Shown piece by piece: positions 54,535 through 64,000 of a stretch of 64,000 nucleotides of DNA. Numbering within the stretch: position 1 is the stretch's first letter; every line of letters begins with the position of its first letter. The DNA is from Perognathus longimembris pacificus (Eukaryota > Chordata > Mammalia > Rodentia > Heteromyidae), in NCBI RefSeq assembly GCF_023159225.1, contig NC_063184.1:14063528-14127527 (forward strand), written 5' to 3'. Position numbers and translations under genes: made by a program. Below the pieces are notes generated by a model that did no database searches, was not told where the DNA came from, and saw nothing but the letters and a program-made list of their open reading frames with translations.

Positions 54535-55022
54535 AAAGTCAATATTAAAAAACATGGGCTTGTCCATTTTGATTGATTGGCAGTTTGAGGTTCATAATAT
54601 TCATGCTCCTTCTAATCAAACATCAGTCTAGCAGTAGAAAAGAAGTTTAATCCAAAGAGAATGTGGTACTAACTGTAGAAGGCTACACTGGAGAATGTCT
54701 TGAACCGTGTCACAAATTTGGACTTTGTTGGCCTTCCCCACATAGACCACATTCTAAGCCATTGACCTCCTCAACACACGGAAAGGGATTGCCTCTTACA
54801 GAACCAGAAAAGAGAACTCATCCAGCTCAGGCAAAATGGCTCCAAAAGAGAACAAAAGGGGTATGCCCATCCTTGCTCAGAAATTCCTGCTTTTTATCCA
54901 ACCTGGGGACAGGGGAATAGGATATGGTGGATGTTTCTTTAAATGAGATGATTGCAGTAATGACAGTGGCTTAGCATTGCTCTGTATTTTGCATGTGTGT
55001 GTGTGTATGTGCAAACATGCTT
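54535..55022. other. Unique intronic sequence
   Basis: No repeat recognised apart from a short TG run at 54994. Confidence 0.3.
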
Positions 55023-55240
55023 TGTACTGGGGCCTGAACTCAGACACTGCCCTCTATTCCTTAGCTTTTTGGATCAAGGCTGGCACTCTACCACTTATGC
55101 ACAGCCCTCCTTCTAGCTTTTTGCTGGTTAATTGGAGATCAGAATCTCAGGGACTTTTCTGCTTGAAGTGCCTTCGAACCATGACCCTCAGATCACAGCC
55201 TCCTGAGTAGGATTGCAGTTCTGAGCGATTAGTGCCAGGC
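55023..55240 (-). mobile_element. 7SL-ID dimer SINE
   Basis: Reversed, diverged; CTAGGATTAC block lost near the head. Confidence 0.85.
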
Positions 55241-55462
55241 CAAGGCCCTGGACTTGATTTCTTCTGCAAGGTATTTGCTATACCTTATTTCCATTTCTAC
55301 CATCGGCACCACCGGCACCAAGAAAGTGTGAAAGTGCTAGAAGATTGTAAAATCACTTTATCTGTCAATGGCAAAGTGGAAATTATTCTTAACAGTTTGT
55401 GAGGATAAAATGAAATATAGTATATGGCATTGAGAATTTCTTTCTTCCTTTTTTTTTCACCT

Positions 55463-55543
55463 TAGACCGGGACTTGTACTTGCTATCTGAAGCTTTACGC
55501 TCATTGGCAGGCACCCTACCACCTGAGCCATGCCTCCAATCCA
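55463..55543 (-). mobile_element. ID monomer
   Basis: Reversed ID unit ending GAGCCATGCCTCCAATCC. Confidence 0.6.
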
Positions 55544-55898
55544 TGGCAATTTACCACTATTTTTGATAGTAATGGCTATCAGGATGTTAGAACAGAACAT
55601 GGAGTTTAAAGGTGAATAGTTAGATGCAGAGTTGGGGGAGACTGGATAAGAGGTTGCATCTTCTTGCCTGATGACAAGGGGGCAGTGTTGAATGACACAG
55701 TGAATTTGAATTTAGGAAGTGGAATAGTTTGAGGACAGAGACTCTTGTGCTTGGTTGAGGCATTGCTCTAAGATTTTGCCTGTATGATTAAAAAGAAGAA
55801 AAAAAAACACCAGAAAACTGGCCAAGATGTAGAACCAAACCATTCTGCATTATGGTCATCTGTTTGGTCCATACCTTATCTTACAGAAGTCAACGGGC

Positions 55899-56128
55899 AG
55901 AAGTCATGGGGTTTGAACTCAGGGCCTGGGTGCTGTCCCTGAGTTCCTTCGCTCAAAGCTAGAGTTCTACCACTCTTGAGCCACTGAGCCATTTCTGGTT
56001 TTCTGGTGCTTAATTGGAGATAAGAGCCTCATGGACTTTTCCTGCCCAGGTTGGCTTTGAACCATGATCTTCAGATCTCAGCCTACTGAGTAGCTAGGGT
56101 TAAAGGTATGAGCCACCAGTGCCCAGTT
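55899..56128 (-). mobile_element. 7SL-ID dimer SINE
   Basis: Well-preserved reversed copy without a long T tail. Confidence 0.9.
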
Positions 56129-56139
56129 TTTACATGCAT

Positions 56140-56325
56140 ATTTCCTATTAAATTCTCACTATTACACTGTGAGGTTAGTGACAGTAATATTTTCATATTC
56201 CCACTAAAGGCCCTGAGAACAAGAGAGTTCGAGTTCACTTGGATGTCTGTAGTCCTAAAGACTTCAGTAAGTAGTAAAACTTAAATTCAAAGCCAGGTAT
56301 CTGATTCAGGAGATAAGACCCAAAT
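56140..56325 (-). mobile_element. Probable MIR fragment
   Basis: TTAAATTCTCACTATTACACTGTGAGGTTA and CTGAGAACAAGAG ... TTCAAAGCCAGGTATCTGA run in reversed MIR order; very diverged. Confidence 0.45.
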
Positions 56326-56602
56326 TATTAACTAATACTTTCCTCAAAAGGGTACTGAGAGTAATCCTTAGTCAGAAAACTGAGGACTAAAAGTGACTGT
56401 CTTATTAAATATTCTAACCAACTTTTAATGATGGCTTAAATAACAGGTTGTAAGAAGACTTGAACATCTAGTTGGTTCAAAGTATAAGCATGAAATTGCT
56501 CAATGTGTTCACAAGAATTCCCAGAAAGTATTTGTTCCTTGAATGCATCTAACTTATTTTTGATTAATGTCTGATTATGTAGGAATCTGTGCCCAAATTT
56601 TT

Positions 56603-56811
56603 TTTTTTTTTTTTTTTTTGGCCAGTCCTGGGCCTTGGACTCAGGGCCTGAGCACTGTCCCTGGCTTCTTCCCGCTCAAGGCTAGCACTCTGCCACTTGA
56701 GCCACAGCGCCGCTTCTGGCCGTTTTCTGTATATGTGGTGCTGGGGAATCGAACCTAGGGCCTCGTGTATCCAAGGCAGGCACTCTTGCCACTAGGCTAT
56801 ATCCCCAGCCC
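56603..56811 (-). mobile_element. ID-ID dimer SINE, young subfamily
   Basis: Full-length with a long T tail; target-site duplication CTGTGCCCAAATTTTT at 56587-56602 and 56812-56827. Shares diagnostic bases with 52089. Confidence 0.96.
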
Positions 56812-56827
56812 CTGTGCCCAAATTTTT

Positions 56828-57589
56828 AAAGGACTAAACAGATTACTCGAAAAGCTACATCCTAAAAAGTTTTGTGATTCATCAGATCTTTTTTTGGTAA
56901 AGGATGCTGTCTCCTTATTCTATCAGAATCAAGCATTTATTGGCCAAAAAAAACCCCGCCAAACTGTTCTTTGCATAATTAGCAATTACAGTGTGGGAAG
57001 TATTTCACTTTTAGAGGCAGTTAGCAGGGATTTGTATGTGTGTGTGTGGCATCACGTTGTTAGGGTAAGTAAGAGAAATTAGTTTGGGATTAACTGGAAT
57101 TGTGATCATTCCTGTGAAGTCACACCAATGAGTTTTCTCTGAAGTGAAGGAAACTTTTGTGAAGGAGGAACAATCTTCTATTTTTTTTTTCTCTCAAAAG
57201 GAAATGTCTTTTGGGTGAGGATTGTTTAAAGTAATACTTTTTTTCTAAAATGTTAAGGGAAAGCCCTTGAAATAACAAACAACAATAATAACAAAGTATT
57301 GTGTTTCTATCATTCAGAACTCATTCTGATATACATGTCTCACATGGTCTTTCTGGATCTATGTCTATAATAAAAGCATTTTTATAAATGAGCTCGTAAG
57401 GTTATTGTAATCATTTTTGTTTTCATTGAAAATATGTTGTTTGCTCATTTTTTTCTTGGGAACAAATATCTCTATCATTGGTTGTCATGATTGAATAGCA
57501 TGCAGTTACATATAAATATTTACAGTTACTAATTGTGTCCTATTATGGATGTGGAGATTTAAATTTTTCTTTATTAATTTATTTTGTGC
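56828..57589. other. Unique intronic sequence
   Basis: AT-rich; no repeat recognised. Confidence 0.3.
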
Positions 57590-57822
57590 TGTGCCTGGGG
57601 CTTGAGTTGAGGTCAGTGCCTGGGTGCAGTTCTTGAGCTTTTTTTGCTCAAGTCTAGTACTCTGCTACTTGAGCCACAACTCTACTTTGTGGGGTTTTTT
57701 TGGCTATTAATTAGAGATTAGAGTCTTACAGAGTTTGCCAAACCGGGCTGGCTTTAAACCAAGATCTTCAGATCTCAGCCTCCTGAGTAGCTAGGATTAC
57801 ATGCATGAATCACTGGCCTCAG
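57590..57822 (-). mobile_element. 7SL-ID dimer SINE
   Basis: Reversed copy with small T-run expansions. Confidence 0.87.
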
Positions 57823-57985
57823 GAAGAAATTTGTTTAATTAATGCTACAATGAGATCCAGTTTCTTTTATATGATCTTATTTTTCTCTATATCAATTGTT
57901 GTTTTGTATCTTTTTTTTCTTTCTACATATAAAGTCTATTAAGAATTTTAGTCAAATATTCTTTTCTGTATGACTGACTGATATG

Positions 57986-58280
57986 ATTGAGATAAGGTCT
58001 AGTAACTTAGCCTTCCTTAGCCCAGGCTATCCTTAAGGTCTGGGGCTTGAATTCAAGGCAGGCACTGTCCCTGATTTTCTTTTTGCTTAAGGCTAGCACT
58101 CTTATCACTTGGGCCACAGTGCCATTTCTGGCTTTCTCTGTTTATGTGGTGCTGAGGAATTGAACCCAGGGCTTCATGCATGCTAGGCAAGCACTACCAT
58201 TAAGCACATTCCCAGTCCCTATCCTCAAACTCTTGATCTTCCTGCCTCAGCCCTCTGTGTGCTACAATTACAAGTCTCCG
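57986..58280 (-). mobile_element. Old 7SL/B1-like SINE split by an ID-ID SINE
   Basis: Reversed B1-like pieces at 57986-58033 (GAGATAAGGTCTAGTAACTT ...) and 58218-58280 (ACTCTTGATCTTCCTGCCTC ...) flank the younger copy. Confidence 0.65.
58034..58219 (-). mobile_element. ID-ID dimer SINE nested in an older SINE
   Basis: Reversed copy; CTATCCT occurs at both junctions. A short deletion lies in each unit. Confidence 0.83.
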
Positions 58281-58958
58281 TCACTATACTTGTATCAAAT
58301 CATCTTTAGTGATGATTCAAAACCGTTTCACACCAAAATTGTATTTTTCTATTTCTTTATTACTGCACCATTACGTTATGTAATTAGCTACTTAATATAA
58401 GAAAATGCTTTCCATCTGGCTCATTATTTACACTTCCTGATTGAAGGTGCTAAATAAGATTTTTTTTCTCTTAAAGAAGGGTACAATAACCATCATATTT
58501 ATTCATCAAAAAATAACTTATTGTGGTCTCTGAACTCGCCTTATAGTTTAGGGTTAAGCAGGCTTCTGTAGAATGAAGACAGACATTGAAAAATATATAT
58601 TTCAGGCTTTGTCCCATAAATACTTATAGTTACCTATTGGGCCAGTCAGTATACTGGACCCCATGTCAGATGTATGACAATGAAGGCACAGTCACTGATT
58701 TTGGGATACTCACAGAATAGTAAGGGAGAGACGTGCATATACCCATAGCTTCATCAGTTATAGGAAGGCCAGGGTGGACAGGAGTAGCCCCTTCACCTCA
58801 GAGTGACACATGGTATTCCTGGGACACTAGCTTATGTGCTGTGTGCTTTCTTTACCTGATTTCAGGTCAGTGTTGGCCATTGGCACATGAAGGGGAATAT
58901 TTCACTTACTTGAAGAATGGTTGTATGGGTAATTGGGCTGAGCCAGAAAAGTTGCTTG
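58281..58958. other. Unique intronic sequence
   Basis: AT-rich; no repeat recognised. Confidence 0.3.
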
Positions 58959-58969
58959 ATGAATACTTT

Positions 58970-59166
58970 TTTTTTGCCAGTCCTGGGGTTTGGACTCAGG
59001 GCCTGAGCACTGTCCCTGGCTTCTTTTTGCTCAAGGCTAGCACTCTACCACTTGAGCCACAGCACCACTTCTGGCCATTTTCTGTATATATGGTGCTGGG
59101 GAATTGAACCCAGGGCTTCATGTATATGAGGTAAGCACTCTTGCCACTAGGCCATATCCCCAGCCC
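58970..59166 (-). mobile_element. ID-ID dimer SINE
   Basis: Full-length; flanks TGAATACTTTTTT and TGAATACATTTTTT form a near-perfect target-site duplication. Has the CTTCTTTTTGCTCAAGG spelling, unlike the young pair. Confidence 0.93.
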
Positions 59167-59404
59167 CTGAATACATTTTTTTAATTGAAAAGATATACCT
59201 ATTCTCAGTAACTTAGACTATAAGAAATTAACTCAGAAATATTTAGAAAACTTTTTGAAAATGAGAAGTTCATAAACATGTCTGGAATTTACTCGTGATT
59301 GGAGCAATTGGAGGCTGGAGTTAGACCTTCTTTATGTCATTATTTCTTAGCACAACCCCTAGAAACCTTTACCTGAATGACCTTGCTTTAAAAAATGTTT
59401 TCTT

Positions 59405-59638
59405 CTGGTGCTCGTCCTGGGACTTGAACTCAAGGCCTGAGCACTGTCCCTGAAGTTCTTTTGCTCAAGGCTAGCACTCTATCACTTGAGTCACTACAGC
59501 TCCCCTTCTGGCTTTTTTGGTGATTTAATTGGGAATAAGAGTCTCACAGACTTTCCTGCCTGGGCTTTGAACCAAGATCCTCAAGTCTCAGCTTCCTAAG
59601 TAGCTAGGATTATAGGGGTGAGCCACTGGTGCCCGGCT
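59405..59638 (-). mobile_element. 7SL-ID dimer SINE
   Basis: Reversed, all blocks present. Confidence 0.89.
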
Positions 59639-60075
59639 CTGTGCACTCTTTAACCCCAGTTGAAGTTGTTGTCATACTTGACTACACCTAGAATTGGAAT
59701 ACAGGCCCCAAAGTATTTGGTTGTACATCTTACACAGTATTTAATCACTAATGTAAAAGTTAAAACCAAAGGTAGATAGAGAGTGAAAGATATTAACTCA
59801 ACTCGGTGAGTGATTCTTATGTATCTAATTGCAGCAATTAGGGACTCAGATTTTTACAAAGAGATGTCCCTTCCTGACCTAGCTGGCTTTCAGTTATAGA
59901 ACAGAGGTCTCCTCTCTTCCTAAGGGTGGAAGAAATGTGATGTTAGCTGACAGATGATAAGGAAACAATTCATTGCTCAGACACTGAGCAATGTTCCTAT
60001 TATTATTTTAGTCATTCCTAAATGAACTCAGAATATAAAGTGTGACATTTTAAAGGCTTTAAAACATCATTTTCG
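59639..60075. other. Unique intronic sequence
   Basis: No repeat recognised. Confidence 0.3.
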
Positions 60076-60283
60076 GGGCTGGGAGTATGGCCTAGTGGTA
60101 GAGTGCTTGCCTTGTATACATGAAGCTCTAGGTTCGATTCCTCAGCATCACATGTATAGAAAAAGCCAGAAGTGGTGCTGTGGCTCAAGTTGGCAGAGTG
60201 CTAGCCTTGAGCAAAAAGAAGCCAGGAACAGTGCTCAGGCTCTTGAGTTCAAGCCCTAAGACTGGCAAAAAAAAAAAAAAAAT
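60076..60283 (+). mobile_element. ID-ID dimer SINE, sense to Lef1
   Basis: Forward full-length copy with A16 tail, the only full-length SINE in intron 3 in the Lef1 sense direction. Confidence 0.93.
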
Positions 60284-60839
60284 CATTTAAATGACACTAA
60301 TGGGGAAAGATGCTGACATAGTCTCCTGGGTAGGATGGTCTTAAAAAACAGTTCCTGTATTGACTGAGGGAAGCACAGTCCAGGCAGGAGCCTCCTCGTG
60401 TAAAAAAGGCCCCCCATTTCTTGTCACCACCTTTTGACATAGCTCTGAGGAGAAAACACACCCACTTCTCTCTGATTGTGTGACGAGGTTGCAAAGCACC
60501 TGATCTCACCTCATTGCTTTGGCAAATGAAGTTTTCTCTGTTGGGAGCGGCAGCCAGGCGTGCTGGCAGGAGGCAGGAGGACAATGGGTGGTACTGCTGT
60601 AGTCTGGCTCTGAGAAGGCCTCTCCTGCATGAGTTGACCACACCAAGCCTGATCTGTGCTTTGATCCACCGGCTTTGAATTTACCTCCTCCCAGTCTACT
60701 TCCCTCTTCACACCCGGCTGAGCTGCCCAATAGTTTTACTCCAAAAGAGTGTTTTCTTCTTTTTCTTGTTTGTGGGGAGGGGGTGGATGACTGTTCACTT
60801 AGTCAACACTTATTCTAGCAGTTACCTATTTTTTTTGTG
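60284..60839. other. Unique intronic sequence
   Basis: No repeat recognised; minus-strand frames at 60297-60730 are short and unlike known proteins. Confidence 0.3.
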
Positions 60840-61074
60840 TGTGCCATACTAGAACTTGAATTCAGGTTTTGGGCACTGTCCTTGTGTAACTTCTTTACTC
60901 AAGTCTGATGCTCTACTACTTGATCCAGAGCTCCACTTCCAGCTTTTTGGGAGTTACTTAGAGATAAGAGTCTCATGGACTTTTTCTGCCTGGGCTGGCT
61001 TCATTTCACTACTCTTAGAGCTCAGCCCCATAAGTAACTAGGATTACAGGTATGAGCCACTGGTGCCTGGTGCA
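60840..61074 (-). mobile_element. 7SL-ID dimer SINE
   Basis: Reversed and diverged; all blocks present. Confidence 0.85.
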
Positions 61075-61079
61075 CACCC

Positions 61080-61100
61080 CCTCCCCCCGCACCCCCCCCC

Positions 61101-61141
<41 letters not shown>
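61080..61141. repeat. C-rich run and (AC)18
   Basis: C10 at 61092-61101 followed by AC units 61106-61141. Confidence 0.93.
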
Positions 61142-61144
<3 letters not shown>

Positions 61145-61145
61145 T

Positions 61146-61505
61146 TTTATTTTTAGAGAGATACAATTCACATGCCAAGTAGTTTATGTTGAGTTTTTTT
61201 TTTTAGTATATTCAGAGTTGTGCAGTGAACACAATTTTAGAACATTTTCATCATCTCAGAAGGTAATCTTACCCCTTTAGTGACCATTCCCGTATCTCCC
61301 ATTCCGTCATTGTCCAGCCTAAGCCCAAGGCAACCAGCAGCCACATTCTCTATCACTAGATGTCCCTGTATGAAAAATAGAATTGTCTACCCACATGAGT
61401 TGCACTTTGTGACTAGCTGCCTTCACTTAGTGTCGTATAGCCAGGGTTCGTTCATATTGTGTTCTGAATCAGAGCTTTGTATTGCTTTTCCACTCTGGCT
61501 TTCCA
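61146..61505 (-). mobile_element. Old LINE-1 (L1M-like) 3' UTR remnant
   Basis: GAGATACAATTCACATGCCA ... TATATTCAGAGTTGTGCAGTGAACAC ... GAACATTTTCATCATCTCAG ... AAGGCAACCAGCAGCCA ... TTCACTTAGTGTCGTATAGC follows the well-known reversed 3' region of old mammalian L1s. Confidence 0.65.
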
Positions 61506-61875
61506 TAGGGACACCTCGTTGACTGAAAGGGTGGTCTTCTGCTCTGATGCAGAAAAGGACATTAGCATGATGAGGAGAAAGGAGTTAATTGAGTCTCTCG
61601 GGGAAGAACAAATAGCCAGACTCAATTATTTCACATGCCTAAACCAGGGGTGAGAATTTCCTGGACTGCAGATCCTTATTAGTTAAAACATTTGGCAATT
61701 GTAGAAGTATTTATGAATTATATACTAGGCTACATAATTATCTAATAGCTCAGATCATACAATACACCTTCAGCCATGTTGGAGCATTGATGGAAACAGA
61801 ATTGCTATTTCATGTAACACCCATCATTTCTATAATTGTTTTGGTTGTTTCATTACTTTAGCTTTAATATATGCT

Positions 61876-62091
61876 TTTTTTTATCAGTCAGTCATAGGGC
61901 TTGAACTTGGCTTGGGTACTGTCACTGAGCTTTTTTTTTGCTCAAGACTAAGTGCTCTGCCACTGAGGATAAGAGTGGACTTATAAGGATAAGTCATGGA
62001 CTTTTGCCTGGGCTGGCTTTGAACTATGATCCTCAGATCTCAGCTTCTTTAGAAGCTAGGACTACAGGTGTGAACTACCAGTGCCCAGCTC
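61876..62091 (-). mobile_element. 7SL-ID dimer SINE
   Basis: Reversed; the ID half has a deletion and a local duplication (GGATAAG repeated at 61969 and 61987). Confidence 0.83.
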
Positions 62092-64000
62092 CATATTTTT
62101 CTGACAGTCTCACTGGTGGGTGTTTCATAGGAAGGTGGTTTTTTATTTTATTTTTCATTTTAAAAATTGAGACCAGATTATATAGCATTTGTGAGCCTTC
62201 CTCTTTGGGGGCAGGTTGGGACTGTGGTTTAGTGGTTGGTGGCTTGCTGTATTGGTTACTTGGAGATTGCTTAGAATCGCCTGGGGCTTTTGCTCACTGG
62301 GCTGCAGGCTGAGGCAAAGTTTCACCTTGAGCTTTGTGTAGCCCACTGAGTTCTGCCAGTCAAAATTGGGCTTCTGGCTGACCTGGTGGTGTCTCCGTTC
62401 ACTGTTCTAGTGGCTCTGCTCTTCAGCAGCTGTGTGGGAATTCTGCTTTACTTCCTTCCTCCCTGGATTAGACTCCTTTGGTGCTTGCTGTTTTGAAGAA
62501 AACAAATGCACTGAGTGTACAGGTGATTAGGCTGCTTGAAAGGAAGGCCCTGTGCTGAGACCATTCTCCATCTTTGACAAGCATGTTGAAAATTGGGCAC
62601 TGTCCAATTTTTGACATATTCCTGTGGGTCTTGATGGCAGATCCCTGTCCCCAGAGGCATCTGCCTGCAAAGAAGCTGGCTGTTTGCCTTGGGCGCAGAC
62701 GGGAGGGTGTTGAAAATTGTCTCTACATAGAAGGGACAGGCTCTTTCACAGGACTATGTGACCAGCTTTGTTCTTCACTGAAGAAATAACCAGAGGAAAT
62801 GGGCTTAAATTGTAAGAATTTTGGTTGGAAGAATTACTTCAGAAGGGGAAGGATTAGTAAATGTTGGAATGGTTTAGGCAAGGAAAGCATGGAATCTGAT
62901 TATTGAAAGGGTTGAAGAATAAATATTGATTTGTCTGCAGCGGTTGAAAAGCTTTTTACCTGGAGTCGCCCCCAACCTTGGGCCGTACCTATGGCTCCTC
63001 TTCCCTACCCAGCCTGCCTCTCCTCTAACTCCTCCCCTCTACGACACATACTTCCTGTGTGGTAAGCAACACACAAACCCTCCAGGTCCTTCAAGAGATT
63101 ATATTTCTTCCCGAAGGGAAGAATAAATAGGCCAGCCTATAGATTATGCTACATAACAAGCCTCCTATGGATTATTACAGTGTTGTTAGTTCTCAGTGAT
63201 GGCAGTTTTTGCAAAGGAGCAGTTTGAAGAGTATGTGTAGCCCACAGCTACTGTGGCTGCTGAGATGCTGTTTGCTTTGAGGTTGGTGGCTGAAATGTCA
63301 TGGTCTTCTCTCCCATGTTATTTGGGTGCCTAACAGTCTCAGTCCCAGTTTCTCTGAGGAGAGGCTTGAAGACTGTTGGGCTCATTGAAGAGAGTTTAGG
63401 AAAAGATGGAGGCTTGTTTATGAGCAGGGGGGCCTCCTGTTAGCTAGCTGGATATATTGTCTTGTCTTCAGGTTTGATGGAGAAACCTGGATGCTTCAGT
63501 GACTATTCTGCTTGGAGAAGGCTAATGATAAGAATCATGAAAGAAATGCCACTTGCTCGAAAATGTGCAATGAGATTGGGGCCCTGGGATATGGAAAATA
63601 GGATAAGCTTATTAGGAATGCAAGCTTAGAGAAAACAAACTATTTTACTAACACGGAGACTTGTTGCTGGCATTTTCTGGAGATGGTAAAATTCAGAAGC
63701 AATGGCATTTTTCCAAAAGAAAAAGATCTAGACTTTGAGTGTTTGGATTCATATTTATGTTGGTGTAGTTCACTTTGGCACTTCTAAGTGTATACTGCTT
63801 GTACCTTTCCTCCAAAACACAGCAAACAAAATACAAGTGCTCCATCAAAACCAGCATTGAAACTGTAACCCAGTAAATTGATGGAGATGTGCAGATGGTT
63901 CAAAGGGTTTTCCAGTGGAACACAGGCAAATTTTTTTCAAAGAAAATTTACTGTTGGGTAACTTGTAGCCAGGTCTATTGCTTCCAAATCTCATCAAACA
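62092..64000. other. Repeat-free 1.9-kb end of the window
   Basis: Unique sequence within Lef1 intron 3 with no SINE or exon recognised; a possible intronic regulatory stretch. Confidence 0.35.

Larger units (their letters stand above)
48407..64000 (+). other. Lef1: Lef1 intron 3 (partial)
   Basis: It starts at a GTGAGT donor and continues past the window end. The first 3.7 kb contain only microsatellites. From 52076 onward SINEs are frequent and mostly antisense to Lef1. No further Lef1 exon is recognisable; the next expected residues after PIPRT were not found. Sequence after 62092 (about 1.9 kb) shows no repeat or gene I can name. Confidence 0.85.

Noticed and set aside
48407..64000. Further Lef1 exons in the remaining sequence
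   Set aside because: The residues expected after PIPRT in LEF1 were not found in any frame, so intron 3 extends beyond the window.

Overview
This is a mammalian, almost certainly rodent, nuclear genomic window. It is packed with short SINEs built from tRNA-Ala-like 'ID' units and 7SL/B1-like units, and it carries old MIR and LINE-1 remnants, microsatellites and CpG islands. Three SINE architectures recur: an ID-ID dimer, a 7SL-ID dimer, and an older, more degraded 7SL-7SL-ID trimer. Their abundance suggests a non-murid rodent. A castorimorph such as a kangaroo rat, pocket mouse or beaver is my guess, not proven here.

The one protein-coding gene I can recognise is the 5' end of Lef1 (lymphoid enhancer-binding factor 1, the Wnt/beta-catenin transcription factor) on the + strand. 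Exon 1 coding sequence is 44156-44371, exon 2 is 46935-47001 and exon 3 is 48273-48406. All boundaries have canonical GT/AG sites and compatible phases. Together they encode residues 1-139: the beta-catenin-binding domain and the start of the context-dependent regulatory region. The window ends inside intron 3, so the HMG box is not here.

Layout. 1-37127 is SINE-dense intergenic DNA (about 59 SINE pieces in both orientations) with MIR and L1 fossils and several SINE-free islands that are candidate distal regulatory elements. 37128-46297 has no SINE I can see. It holds a polypurine tract, an upstream CpG island (38775-40400) with a TATA-like box and CTCF-like, NRF1-like and TCF/LEF-like motifs, a repeat-poor spacer, and the Lef1 CpG island, promoter and long GC-rich 5' leader (about 42860-45270). 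The 44372-52075 stretch (introns 1, 2 and the start of 3) has a single SINE. Intron 3 from 52076 to the end is again SINE-rich, and nearly all those copies lie antisense to Lef1.

How it fits together: Lef1 P1 is known in other mammals as a Wnt target with a long structured leader. This sequence shows TCF/LEF-type motifs in the leader and in the upstream island, plus one short upstream ORF in the leader, compatible with autoregulation and controlled translation. Intron 2, the reported site of the second Lef1 promoter (dominant-negative form), is SINE-free. I saw no bacterial, viral, CRISPR or other exotic system. Most other long open frames are shadows of GC-rich, microsatellite or SINE sequence.
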